Shown: positions 51,058 to 60,181, numbered from the stretch's first letter. The stretch: 64,000 nucleotides of DNA from SYOC01 sp964441775 (GCA_964441775.1 CAYTVL010000005.1:163280-227279), one strand, 5' to 3'. The notes: a model not told the origin generated them from the sequence alone. Program-made: numbers and translations.

Positions 51058-52097
51058 GAACGCGCTTCTTTATACTCCATCACGGCGCGCTTGCGCCCAA
51101 CCCAAGCGTCACGCCAATACCCGAGTTGTCCGACGAGAATAGGCAATTGTTGCACATGCGCATGCACGCCATACAGCAAGAGCGAGAACGGATTGTCATC
51201 CTTCCAACGCGCACGGTACCCGGAGCGCGCCACCAAAACATTGAAGAGCATCGCTAGCAACAGCAACGGCGCGACAGATCGTGTGGTCAGCGCATGCCCG
51301 AGACCGCCAGCGATGACGAGACAGAGGAAAAGCGCATGGATGACGTTGCGACGCGATTCATACCGCCACAGGGAAGAAGCTTTCGTCCTGGAGCGATTCG
51401 CCACCGCCGCGTATGCATAGCCAGCCCGTTGCGCGCGCCGCCAATATTGTGACCAGCGGGTGATGGCTAAATCGTGCCCCGTCATAGGCGCATCGATATG
51501 CAAAATCCGATAGCCTCGCGCTCGCAGACGTTGACACAGTTCCGGCTCTTCTCCCGCGATCAACTCTTCGTCATACCCGCCTACTTCGGCAAGTACGGAA
51601 CGTCGCATCAATGCGTCTCCACCACAAAACAAGGATGGGCCAGGCGCATAAATCCAGTCCAAATCGAGGACCCACTGATAAATGGAAGCTCGTGGATAGA
51701 GTTCTCGGCGGTGACCCCACACCACTCCAACTTGCGGGTCGGCAAAGGCAGGGATAGCCTGGGCGACAAAATCCGGGTGGAGAATCGTATCTCCGTCAAG
51801 AAACAACACGAGCGGCGCAGTTGCATGTCGCCAGCCGAGATTGCGCCCCACTGCGGCGCAGGGCCTAGTGGAATGTACACTCACCACGGTGGCCCCCAGA
51901 GCGGCGGCCCACCGTGGACTCTCGTCTTCCGAGGCGGAATCCACATAGATCAGTTCCACTTGCTGTTGCGGCCAGCGCATGGCTCGCACGGAGGCGAGAC
52001 AACGCACCAACCGCGCCCCTTCGTTGCGTCCAATCACGACAACGCTCAACGACGGCGTTTTCACATCATCAGGAGAAGAAGCGTGCGGCAGTGTCAC
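51054..52097 (-). CDS. GT2-family glycosyltransferase
   Basis: A 347-residue GT-A glycosyltransferase. It has LSVVVIGRNEGARLVRCL, IYVDSASEDES, the metal-binding LFLDGDTILH and ELCQRLRARGYRI. One or two hydrophobic segments near the C-terminus (HALFLCLVIAGGLG and APLLLLAMLFNVLV) suggest membrane association. It overlaps the GT4 gene upstream by 4 bases and the acetyltransferase downstream by 4 bases. Confidence 0.9.
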   Translation of the reverse strand: MTLPHASSPDDVKTPSLSVVVIGRNEGARLVRCLASVRAMRWPQQQVELIYVDSASEDESPRWAAALGATVVSVHSTRPCAAVGRNLGWRHATAPLVLFLDGDTILHPDFVAQAIPAFADPQVGVVWGHRRELYPRASIYQWVLDLDWIYAPGPSLFCGGDALMRRSVLAEVGGYDEELIAGEEPELCQRLRARGYRILHIDAPMTGHDLAITRWSQYWRRAQRAGYAYAAVANRSRTKASSLWRYESRRNVIHALFLCLVIAGGLGHALTTRSVAPLLLLAMLFNVLVARSGYRARWKDDNPFSLLLYGVHAHVQQLPILVGQLGYWRDAWVGRKRAVMEYKEARS

Positions 52098-53236
52098 GCT
52101 GCCTCCTTTGCACGAGCAGCAAACTGCGCCGCGATCACGCGTTGGTAGTCCGCGATGCGCTCATTTGCGGAGAACCGCGTCGCCAACGCGTCCACCCCTC
52201 CTCTGACCACTTCGTTGAGTCGTTCAGCAGACAACGTACGCAGCACACGTAAGCGTTCGGCGAGACTCAAGGCGTCGTTGGCGTGAAAATGAAACCCGGA
52301 CACTCCCTCTTGAATCAAAGCTGCAGCGCCGCCGCTATCCGGGGCCAACACCGGCACGCCTGCGGCAAAGGCTTCCACAATAGCAAGCCCAAACGGTTCG
52401 ACTGGACAGCAATGTACTAACAGATCGCTCGCGACAAGTTCCTCTTCCACCTTCCGTGTAAAGCCGACAAACGTCACATTGGGATGATGGCGTGCGGCGC
52501 GCACCTGCAACCGTTCTGCGTCCCAGCCGGTTCCCAGAATGCGGAAAGACAGCGACCGAAGATCTGGAGCGAGGTCAATCGCGTCGAGTAACAGATCCAC
52601 TCGTTTGAGCGGATCGAGTCGAGAGATCATCAGCACGCGCTCAATGCCTGAACGAGTAAAAGGGGCGCGTCGTTTCGCAGCAAGGACCTGCGGCGTAGGA
52701 AGAAAATTCTCGATCACTTCGATGCGGTGAGCGGGCACGCCGTGAGCGATCAAGCGAGCTTTCACAAAATTGGAGACCGCGACAAATACCACGTCCGCGC
52801 GCTTCAACCAGCGCTTACGGCCATAACTTTGCGTTTCCTCGGAGCCGCCATGCACGAGGTGCAGATGCGCCACGTCGCGCCGATACAACAGATTCCACGC
52901 TAGTAGGATAAGGGAGTGCACGACCCCAGTAGCAATAAAGGCGAAGCGACGATGTCGCGCTAAGACGGACCGAAGAAGCGCGGCAAACTCGCACTCCGAA
53001 GCAAACGATAAACTGTTGACGCCGTAAAGAGGAGCCTCAGCATGGATGGGACCGGGCGGGGCCAGCAACACCGGGCTACAGGTATTGCTCATCTCGACGA
53101 GCGTCGCGAGCGCCATCCGTTCCGTCCCGTACAGGTTTCCACTGTGTAGCGCGTACAGCAGGGGCGTTTTTCCGTTTGTCGGTCCACAGCCAACGGGCCA
53201 GCAACCCGGACGGCTCTTGTCTTTCCCCGGTTTCAT
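52094..53236 (-). CDS. GT4-family glycosyltransferase, start inside the Wzc-like gene
   Basis: A GT-B glycosyltransferase of about 380 residues from the ATG at 53236. The first Rossmann strand and loop, LLYALHSGNLYGTERMALATL, start about 25 residues later, so translation must begin upstream of the Wzc-like stop at 53076. In the donor half are RVLMISRLDPLKRVDLLLDAI, FRILGTGWDAERLQ and the E-X7-E motif in EPFGLAIVEAFA. The only in-frame ATG before the fold is at 53236, giving a 161-base overlap with the preceding gene and no clear ribosome site. ATGs at 53116 and 53092 would cut into the fold. Confidence 0.8.
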   Translation of the reverse strand: MKPGKDKSRPGCWPVGCGPTNGKTPLLYALHSGNLYGTERMALATLVEMSNTCSPVLLAPPGPIHAEAPLYGVNSLSFASECEFAALLRSVLARHRRFAFIATGVVHSLILLAWNLLYRRDVAHLHLVHGGSEETQSYGRKRWLKRADVVFVAVSNFVKARLIAHGVPAHRIEVIENFLPTPQVLAAKRRAPFTRSGIERVLMISRLDPLKRVDLLLDAIDLAPDLRSLSFRILGTGWDAERLQVRAARHHPNVTFVGFTRKVEEELVASDLLVHCCPVEPFGLAIVEAFAAGVPVLAPDSGGAAALIQEGVSGFHFHANDALSLAERLRVLRTLSAERLNEVVRGGVDALATRFSANERIADYQRVIAAQFAARAKEAA

Positions 53237-55349
53237 ATTCTTTGAGTAAATCCGCGAAGTACCCGCCAGCGCCGAAAATGCGCACGCGATTGACAATGAA
53301 GCCCACCACGGATGGGGCGAGCCGTTCGAGCAGCTTCGCCGCGCGTCGCACTTCTCCGACCGACACACTTTCGGCTCCGATGACGAGAAACGTCGCGTCA
53401 GCAATGCCGGTGAACAACTCGGCGTCAGCCGACAGTAGGATCGGCGGCGTATCGAAGAGAAGGAGGTCATACCGTTCGCTGAGGGTCTGGAGCAGGCTCA
53501 GGAAGTGGCTGCCGGTGGATAAATGCCGCCCTTCGGTGATGTCTCCGATGGGAAGGCGGTCAGGCAAGGAAGCGTCGCTTGGCACGATTGCGTCAGCCAC
53601 GGAGCCCTCTCCAGCCAACACGCCGACCACACCGAGAGTTTTTCCCACGCCCCCTTTGTAGCGCGCGTCCGGCTTAAAGGCGTTCAACTCTACGGCAATC
53701 GTACGCACCCCAATATTCCCCAGCGCCCGCGCCAGCTCCAGGGTCATTTGACTGGCGCCGCCGCCGGGTTTCACCGAGGTCAAAGCAAAACGGCGGGTGT
53801 TGTGAGCGCGGCGCTCGCGATCCAAGGCTAACGCTAACCGCCGCAGTTGATCGATGGCAAATCCTCTGGTCTGTGCATCGTGCTGTTCAAGGATCCACCC
53901 CACGGCTGAATACCCCACCGCTTGTTCCGCTTCAAACGGCGTCCGAATACGATCGTCAAAGTAATCAATCGCAACAGCGGCCCCGGCGCTGACGACCCCG
54001 GCGACACCCAGCAAGATCACCAGGAGTTTCGTGCGCCCTCCTTTAGTTGGCTCCTCAGGGGCTCGCGCCGGAGACACCAGACGAACGAAGCCCGGCGCTT
54101 TTGATTCGAGTGAGATAAAGTCAAGACGATCATCGATAGCGTCCAACTGTTTGCGCGAACGCTCGATTTCGCCGCGCAGCGTGAGCGCCTCGTTATACCG
54201 AGTAGAAAACCACGCGACATTGGTTTTCTGATGATCAACCTCGGCGGTGAGTGCGACTTCAATACTTTTCGCTTGTTCTACTTCTTCCCGCGTCCGCGCG
54301 CGCTCTTCCGCGAGAGCCGTCTCACGTTTTTGCCGCAAGGTGCTGAGGATGCGTTTGAAGATCGCCTCAGTCCCTGTCGTCAATTTCGCGTCGAGATCGG
54401 CAATATCATGTTCAATTTTCGCCCGTCCCGGATGCTCTTCGGCCAGTCCGTTCAGTTTTGCGACGAGCGTGTTGCGCCGTTGCGCCGTCAGCGTATTGAG
54501 ATCACCGAGTCCCCGATCATTGGCGGTCATTTCACGGGCGACGGATTCGAGCTCCAGCGCCTGCTGTTGCTTTTGTCGTTCCTCGAGCGCGTTGAACTTG
54601 GCCTCCGCCTTCATCCGCCGGCGCCGCGCGGCGGCCAGCGCATTACTCCCGTCGATCAAGGCTTTATCGTACGGATTGAGAAATTTGTCCTCGAAGGCCG
54701 CGAGCCCTAGCTCTTGCCCGATCGCGGTTTGCCGCTCCACCGCGTTCTGAATCTCCCCAAGTAGCTCTTGTCGGCGTTGTCGGAGATTCGCCACGCGAAT
54801 ATCACTGCCAAAAAACTCTTCGCTCTTTTGTCTCTCAAGGTAGACATTGACAACAGTATTCACAGTCTCCGCCAACCCGACGGGAGCGAGTCCTTCCAAT
54901 GCGACGGACACGAGGTAAGTGTCCTCGATGGGCTCTACATCGAACGATGCGATGAGCTGCTCCGTGGCCCGTCGCTCCGTCTCCTCCGGTTTTTGCCAGA
55001 CCGAGCGTTGGTCCCCTAAGCGCTTGAGCCCCTCCTCGACGACATCGTAGCGGGTGATGGTCCGTACTTGTTGGCGTACGAACTCACGATATTGCGAGCC
55101 GGACTGAATGTCCAGTTCACTATCTTGGCTGAGGTTCTTAGCGAAGCGCGGTGACACCTGAATAGTCGCCTCGGTCCGATAAATAGGATGTCCTTTCAGC
55201 CAGACGATCGGCAACCCTAATAGTAAGAGCACCCCGGCAAGGAGCAAGACCACGCAAGGATGGCGCTTGACGCTGGCAAGCGGTTTAATGATGCGGGGCT
55301 GTACGGTCACTGTACGCCCAAGCGTTGTTGCCGAAGCAGCGCCACTCAT
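53076..55349 (-). CDS. Wzc-like polysaccharide co-polymerase with degenerate tyrosine-kinase domain
   Basis: A 757-residue inner-membrane protein of the Wzz/Wzc family. It has a first helix (about 32-52, VVLLLAGVLLLLGLPIVWL), a long periplasmic coiled-coil region (about 160-400), a second helix (about 440-465) and a cytoplasmic P-loop domain. The Walker A motif, normally PGEGKS/T, reads KPGGGASQ, so the nucleotide-binding lysine is absent. The Walker A' aspartates read VELNAFKP. The Walker B DTPP is kept. The usual C-terminal tyrosine cluster is missing. It probably controls chain length and export without kinase activity. It overlaps wzx by 4 bases and the next GT4 gene by up to 161 bases. 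Confidence 0.88.
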   Translation of the reverse strand: MSGAASATTLGRTVTVQPRIIKPLASVKRHPCVVLLLAGVLLLLGLPIVWLKGHPIYRTEATIQVSPRFAKNLSQDSELDIQSGSQYREFVRQQVRTITRYDVVEEGLKRLGDQRSVWQKPEETERRATEQLIASFDVEPIEDTYLVSVALEGLAPVGLAETVNTVVNVYLERQKSEEFFGSDIRVANLRQRRQELLGEIQNAVERQTAIGQELGLAAFEDKFLNPYDKALIDGSNALAAARRRRMKAEAKFNALEERQKQQQALELESVAREMTANDRGLGDLNTLTAQRRNTLVAKLNGLAEEHPGRAKIEHDIADLDAKLTTGTEAIFKRILSTLRQKRETALAEERARTREEVEQAKSIEVALTAEVDHQKTNVAWFSTRYNEALTLRGEIERSRKQLDAIDDRLDFISLESKAPGFVRLVSPARAPEEPTKGGRTKLLVILLGVAGVVSAGAAVAIDYFDDRIRTPFEAEQAVGYSAVGWILEQHDAQTRGFAIDQLRRLALALDRERRAHNTRRFALTSVKPGGGASQMTLELARALGNIGVRTIAVELNAFKPDARYKGGVGKTLGVVGVLAGEGSVADAIVPSDASLPDRLPIGDITEGRHLSTGSHFLSLLQTLSERYDLLLFDTPPILLSADAELFTGIADATFLVIGAESVSVGEVRRAAKLLERLAPSVVGFIVNRVRIFGAGGYFADLLKEYETGERQEPSGLLARWLWTDKRKNAPAVRATQWKPVRDGTDGARDARRDEQYL

Positions 55350-56956
55350 GCCGTCACCGTCCTACGATGTGCGCAGAACATGCCAAATCGCTGTCGGAGA
55401 AAGCTCAACAGCCACTGCTGTTCCTCGGCAGAACAGACGTACCGATACACCACAAAGCCGAGAATGACGCCATATACGCAGCCCGCGCCCCCAAGCAGGA
55501 CAATCGCAATGGGGCGATAGGAGAAAAACACCAGTGAAGAGAACGGCGACACCACCGAGAACGCGACCAGGTAGGGCAATATCCCAGGGAGCGCCACCTC
55601 CGTCAGATATTCACGCCAAGACACATTGAGGAGGCGGTTGGCCCGCCGGATAAAGAGGCTAGCGGATACGACCGTCGCCACGGCGACAGCCGCGCCAATA
55701 GCCTTGACCGACCATACCCCGAGCAGAAGAAACGAAAGCGGCACAGCCATCAATAAGAACAGCATATTCGGAATCGCGTAAAAGAATTCTTCCATAGGCC
55801 GCCCCAATCCCTTGAAAATCGCGGTTCCTGGCCCCGTCAATAAATGAATCTGCGTGGACACGGCAAACATGATGAGTAAGAGCCCGGCCCCAGGGTGGTT
55901 CTTTCCCAGCCAACAGCGCAGGATAGCCGCTGGGGCGGCCACCAACGGCCCGGTCACCACCGCCGTCGATAGATTCATGTAGCGCGCGCCTTTGAGATAC
56001 AGACGTTTCATTTTCCGCCGCGCCTCTTCCATATTTTCCGTAAGTCCACTCTGTAAATACGCCGCCGCCGGCACGAAAGAGGAAAGAAAAGCGCTGGGCA
56101 CGAGTGAGGCCATAGACGGAAGTTTTTTACTAAGTTCGATTACTCCGGCGGCTCGCAAACCGACCAGAGAGACCGCTAAGGTCCGGTCAATCGAACTCAA
56201 GACAATCGCAATAAGCCCAAGGAATTGGACGACGCCGCCAAAAGACACGAGCTTCCGCAACGCTTCGGAGGAGCACAGCGACGGCGAGATGCGCAGCCAG
56301 GGCAACTGACGAAAAGCGATCAAGGCGGAGAGACTGATCTCGATCACCGTGCGAATGACAAACGCTTCCGCCATGCCGCGAATGCCGCGCCCCAAGCCGA
56401 CAAGCACGACAATCAGCACGGTCTCCACCGCATACGCCACGACCCAAATTTTCTGGACCGTCGCCAACTGTTGCGCGCCAGTCAACGCATCACCAAAGGC
56501 GGAAAGCGCCAGTGACAGCAGAAAAATGGCGACGATCAAGAACACGACTTCACGCGCGTCGTTCATGAGCGGCGGCGGAATCTCAATCCAGGTCAGGATC
56601 CACGACCACTCTAGGAATAACCCGGCGAGTAACAGCAGACACACACAAGAAGTGACGAACAACCCGGTGGACAAGAGAGCGTTCGCTCGCCGATAATCCC
56701 CTGAGGCGACGTAGCTGGCGATATATTTGACGTAGACATTGGAAATGCCAAACGTGGAAACGCCAAGGTACGACACCAAGACAAAGGCGGCGGACCACAA
56801 CCCATAGGCTTCCAATCCCACGCGGGTCAATACGAACGGCGGAATAAAAAAGCGCGAGACTAGATAGCCAACACGCGCGCAAATCGCGACCACCACATTG
56901 CGCGAAAGGGAACGCTGGACGGTCTCTGTCAGATGATTCGTGCTAAGAACCGCCAT
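55346..56956 (-). CDS. Wzx-like polysaccharide flippase
   Basis: A 536-residue polytopic protein of the MOP superfamily (PST/Wzx). About twelve to fourteen hydrophobic segments follow the N-terminal SLSRNVVVAICARVGYLVSRFFIPPFVLTRVGLEAYGLW, typical of this group. It should flip undecaprenyl-linked repeat units to the periplasm. It starts 3 bases after the Wza-like gene stop and overlaps the Wzc-like gene by 4 bases, in line with a Wzx/Wzy-type pathway. Confidence 0.87.
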   Translation of the reverse strand: MAVLSTNHLTETVQRSLSRNVVVAICARVGYLVSRFFIPPFVLTRVGLEAYGLWSAAFVLVSYLGVSTFGISNVYVKYIASYVASGDYRRANALLSTGLFVTSCVCLLLLAGLFLEWSWILTWIEIPPPLMNDAREVVFLIVAIFLLSLALSAFGDALTGAQQLATVQKIWVVAYAVETVLIVVLVGLGRGIRGMAEAFVIRTVIEISLSALIAFRQLPWLRISPSLCSSEALRKLVSFGGVVQFLGLIAIVLSSIDRTLAVSLVGLRAAGVIELSKKLPSMASLVPSAFLSSFVPAAAYLQSGLTENMEEARRKMKRLYLKGARYMNLSTAVVTGPLVAAPAAILRCWLGKNHPGAGLLLIMFAVSTQIHLLTGPGTAIFKGLGRPMEEFFYAIPNMLFLLMAVPLSFLLLGVWSVKAIGAAVAVATVVSASLFIRRANRLLNVSWREYLTEVALPGILPYLVAFSVVSPFSSLVFFSYRPIAIVLLGGAGCVYGVILGFVVYRYVCSAEEQQWLLSFLRQRFGMFCAHRRTVTA

Positions 56957-56959
56957 ACT

Positions 56960-58048
56960 TTATTTAAAGGCCGTGGCTAAGAAGAAGAATGAAAGAAACG
57001 GATTCAACTTCTGGATAACATAACCAACTTCAGCAATTCCGCGTTTCGGGAGATACACCACATCGCCCTCTTCCAAAGCTACATTGTGTGGGAGGCCCGG
57101 GCGAAGGAACTCGGAGAGTTGTAATTCTCGGTTCTCATCCTTCCCAGGACGGATCAAGCGCACCACGCCGGGCACGGCGTCTTCCGTGGCCCCGCCGGCT
57201 TGCGAGAGGGCGTCGAGCAGAGACATTTCCGGCGTGAGACGATAGGCTCCGGGTTTTTTCACCTCACCTAAGATATAGATGGGCGTGTCCCCGGAATCCG
57301 GCACATAGACAAGGTCCTGCGGTCGGAGCCGCAAATTCAACGAAGGGTCGGTCCCGGAGAGCAAGCCCTTCAGATCAACCCACGCAATCCGATCGCGACC
57401 ACGGATGATTGCACAACGTGTGAGCAATTGTTGTTTATCAAGAATGGGCAGCCCACCCGCCCGCGCCAACGCTTCCAGCAGCGTCGGCATCGTCTCAAAA
57501 TGCACGATGCCGGGATTGGTCACGCGGCCTAACACAACGACGCGGTTAGCCACATACTGTTCCACACGCACGGAGACAACCAAATCCAAATAGTAATGGG
57601 ACAGCGCCTCAGCGATAAGTTTGGCGGCGCCTTCGCGCTCATATCCGGCCAGCCGCACCGGCCCGGCAATCGGTAAGGACACTCGCCCATCGGGGCCGAT
57701 CAGATGTCGTCCAGAGAGTTCCGGACGGTCCCAGATGTCGATGGTAATTTCGTCCCCTTCGCCAAGTCGATAGACGCCTCCAGCCTCAGTCTCAAACTGC
57801 ATTAAAAAATCATGACCCGCCGGAGCAGTTTTCTCTTTCTCCGCGGGACGAAACCCCAGACGGGAGAGTTCGGCAATGGACGGAGAAGCAACGGGGCGCG
57901 CTGTGCAACCCGCAGCTCCCACCAACGCCAACACGACCATGAGTCGCCAAGCCGTGGTCTTCCAGGCGGCGCGGCAGCCGCGGGCGCATGGCGCTTTTTT
58001 CTCTACATCATTTAAGAGTTTTTTCGTGAGAGCCGTTTCCACTAACAT
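56960..58048 (-). CDS. Wza-like polysaccharide export lipoprotein
   Basis: A 362-residue outer-membrane export protein. A signal sequence ends in a lipobox LVGAAGC (about residue 47). The Poly_export domain starts at YRLGEGDEITIDIWDRPELSG. Two SLBB domains follow: VVVLGRVTNPGIVHFETMPTLLEALARAGG and IYILGEVKKPGAYRLTPEMSLLDALSQAGG. The C-terminus is hydrophobic (LNPFLSFFFLATAF). The start is uncertain: an ATG at 58048 and a GTG at 58042, which has GAGG at a better spacing. It begins the main run of coupled export genes. Confidence 0.92.
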   Translation of the reverse strand: MLVETALTKKLLNDVEKKAPCARGCRAAWKTTAWRLMVVLALVGAAGCTARPVASPSIAELSRLGFRPAEKEKTAPAGHDFLMQFETEAGGVYRLGEGDEITIDIWDRPELSGRHLIGPDGRVSLPIAGPVRLAGYEREGAAKLIAEALSHYYLDLVVSVRVEQYVANRVVVLGRVTNPGIVHFETMPTLLEALARAGGLPILDKQQLLTRCAIIRGRDRIAWVDLKGLLSGTDPSLNLRLRPQDLVYVPDSGDTPIYILGEVKKPGAYRLTPEMSLLDALSQAGGATEDAVPGVVRLIRPGKDENRELQLSEFLRPGLPHNVALEEGDVVYLPKRGIAEVGYVIQKLNPFLSFFFLATAFK

Positions 58049-58158
58049 CCTCGAAGGAAAGAAAAAGGGAGGCTCAGTCGCACCTGCAGAGAGAGATCTA
58101 GGCCCCTCTCTGGTTTCAGCAAATTGCCTGCCAGTAGGAAGATGGGGAAATTGCAGCG

Positions 58159-59172
58159 CTATAACAGCACTTGTCGTGGAGACGTGTTAGAAGACCAACG
58201 CTGAGCGTCAGATTTTTGACTGCTGCCCCACAGGCGCTCCCGGAGCACTCTGAGCAGAAAAAGCGGGTTTCCAAGAACGTAGCGTTTCCACATCCGTCGC
58301 GGCTCTTGATAGAGACGATAGAGCCACTCACCGCCTCGGCTTCGCACCCACAACGGTGCGCGGGGTATGCGACCGGAGTAAAAATCGAAGAGTCCCCCGA
58401 CTCCCATCGCCACAGTCACTCCCAGTTCGGTCAGATGTCGATGAATCCACACGTCTTGGACCGGCGCGCCGAGAGCGACGAAAAGTAATCGCGCGCCCGA
58501 GTGCACGATTTGGCGAATCACAAGATGTTCCTCTTCCGGAGAGAAATAGCCATGCCGCACGCCGCTCACCCGCGCCCGAGGATAATGCAGCTCAATCCAC
58601 TTGCGCGTCTGTTCCGCCACTCCGGGCTGACCGCCAAACAAAAAGATCCCAGCGTCACTTTCTTCCAGCGCGGCGCATAGCAGCGGGAACATGTCTGTGC
58701 CGTTGACGTTATGGGTGATCTGGCGGCCCAGCATTTTTCCGGCGATGCGCAGGCCAACGCCATCAGGGAAGCAAAACTTCGCGGCTTGCAGAACGCGAAA
58801 ATACTCAGGATCTCGACAGGCTAAATTTACACAATGGGCATTCACAAAACACACATGGCTCGGCTGCTCAGCGTACAGTCGCTCCATCACCGCCATAATT
58901 GACTCTTCCATCGAGGAAGTATTGAGGGGAAGGCCCAGAAGAAAAGTGCGTGGTAAGGAGAGAAATCTTTCAGTCTCGGAAAAAGTGGCAAGTTGCTCAG
59001 AGGGCAATTGGAGGTGAGACGCGTATTGTGAATCGGCAACTTCTCGTGGGGAAGTGGGAGGCATGAGATACTCTTTCGCTTCGGCTTCTCGTTGACGTTG
59101 CATCTGAACTACGGGAGACGAATTCCTCACGGCAGCAACTGCTCGGACTGTAGCTGCACCTAAGGACTCCAT
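58159..59172 (-). CDS. WecG/TagA/CpsF-family glycosyltransferase
   Basis: A 337-residue GT26 transferase. It has LLGLPLNTSSMEESIMAVM, FVNAHCVNLACRDPEYFRVLQAAKFCFPDGVG with the probable catalytic Asp, NVNGTDMFPLLC, FLFGGQPGVAE, and the C-terminal ALGAPVQDVWIHRH...MGVGGLFDFYSGRIPRAPLWVRSRGGEWLYRL. Family members add the second sugar (ManNAc-type or glucose-like) to a lipid-linked first sugar. The first 80 residues are variable. GGAGG lies 8 bases before the ATG. It is the first gene of the polysaccharide cluster, 110 bases ahead of the Wza-like gene. Confidence 0.92.
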   Translation of the reverse strand: MESLGAATVRAVAAVRNSSPVVQMQRQREAEAKEYLMPPTSPREVADSQYASHLQLPSEQLATFSETERFLSLPRTFLLGLPLNTSSMEESIMAVMERLYAEQPSHVCFVNAHCVNLACRDPEYFRVLQAAKFCFPDGVGLRIAGKMLGRQITHNVNGTDMFPLLCAALEESDAGIFLFGGQPGVAEQTRKWIELHYPRARVSGVRHGYFSPEEEHLVIRQIVHSGARLLFVALGAPVQDVWIHRHLTELGVTVAMGVGGLFDFYSGRIPRAPLWVRSRGGEWLYRLYQEPRRMWKRYVLGNPLFLLRVLRERLWGSSQKSDAQRWSSNTSPRQVLL

Positions 59173-59301
59173 GCTTTCGCCTCCATTCTACATTACGTCA
59201 CTGACCAAGAGCGAATCGGCGTGGGCTGGGCTGACTTTAACGGGAAAGTCAAGTTGACAGCACGAAAGGCGCCCGATTGAGCCAGCCGGAGTCCTCGCGT
59301 T

Positions 59302-60060
59302 ATGATGCAGCTCATCTTGCAGCTCAAACTCACCCTTGAATACGACGGCGCGCAGTACAATGGCTGGCAATTGCAGCGTAACGCCCCCACCGTGCAAGGC
59401 GCCGTTGAAGCGGCGTTGCAGCGCTTGTTGAACCAAGCCGTGCGCGTGCGCGTCGCTGGCCGCACCGACACCGGCGTACACGCGCTTGGTCAGGTGGTTG
59501 CTTTTCCTCTGGAGAGGGAGATCGAGTTGCCCCGCTTCCAGCGGAGCCTGAACGCAGTCCTACCGGAGGACATTGTCGTCAAACACCTTGAAAAAGTACC
59601 GGACTCCTTCAACCCGCGCCGTGATGCTGTGAGCCGCACGTACCAGTATCGCATTTGGCGACGCCCCTGGCGCTCGCCGTTATGGGCGCGTTCCTCCTGG
59701 CATGTGCCTTACCCGCTCGACGTTGAGGCAATGTCGCAAGCCGCGACGCTGGTTATTGGCGACCATGACTTCTCTTCCTTTCAAGGGTCTGATTCCGTCG
59801 AGCGTAATCCTCATCGCACCCTCTTTCGCAGCGAACTTCGACAAGAGGGTGATTTTCTCCTTTACGATGTAGAGGCCCGCTCTTTTCTCCGCCATATGGT
59901 GCGCAATATCGTCGGTACGTTGGTCGATGTGGGACGCGGCGCGTTGAGTGTTGAGGACTTTGCCTCTCTCCTTGCCGCCCGCGACCGCACCCGGGCTGGA
60001 CTCAACGCCCCGCCCCAGGGCTTGTTTCTTGTCGAAGTAAAATACGGCTCAACGTTATGA
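59302..60060 (+). CDS. truA: tRNA pseudouridine(38-40) synthase
   Basis: A 252-residue enzyme that makes pseudouridine at positions 38-40 of tRNA anticodon arms. The catalytic aspartate is Asp56 in GRTDTGVHALGQV. YDGAQYNGWQLQ near the N-terminus, DSFNPRRDAVSRTYQYRI and FLRHMVRNIVGTLVDVGRG near the end are also diagnostic. It is divergent from the polysaccharide cluster. The stop codon TGA is the first triplet of the octamer array that follows (locus D). Confidence 0.97.
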   Translation: MMQLILQLKLTLEYDGAQYNGWQLQRNAPTVQGAVEAALQRLLNQAVRVRVAGRTDTGVHALGQVVAFPLEREIELPRFQRSLNAVLPEDIVVKHLEKVPDSFNPRRDAVSRTYQYRIWRRPWRSPLWARSSWHVPYPLDVEAMSQAATLVIGDHDFSSFQGSDSVERNPHRTLFRSELRQEGDFLLYDVEARSFLRHMVRNIVGTLVDVGRGALSVEDFASLLAARDRTRAGLNAPPQGLFLVEVKYGSTL

Positions 60061-60156
60061 AGTCTTCAAGTTATAAAGTCGTTAGGTCTTAAAATCATGA
60101 AGTAAGAAATATCTGACTTGTGACTTGACGACTGTAGTGATGACTTTTGACTTTTG
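60058..60156 (+). repeat. Octamer array between truA and the MFS gene (locus D)
   Basis: The left half starts exactly at the truA stop: TGAAGTCT, TCAAGTTA, TAAAGTCG, TTAGGTCT, TAAAATCA, TGAAGTAA, GAAATATC, an 8-base period with AAGTC core. The right half has GACTT cores at 60115, 60122, 60130, 60142 and 60149, that is the reverse complement of the left core at mostly 7-8-base spacing. The whole spacer is AT-rich and could fold back on itself. Confidence 0.7.
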
Positions 60157-60181
60157 TTTAATTCCCTGCCATGAAGAGCGT

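Noticed and set aside
50677..51420. Plus-strand open frame of 247 codons in the polysaccharide cluster
   Set aside because: Antisense to an acetyltransferase and a glycosyltransferase that overlap by ATGA; no recognisable protein.
40039..59172. Polysaccharide cluster as a recently acquired island
   Set aside because: No integrase, insertion sequence, tRNA junction or clear change in base composition is visible at its edges.
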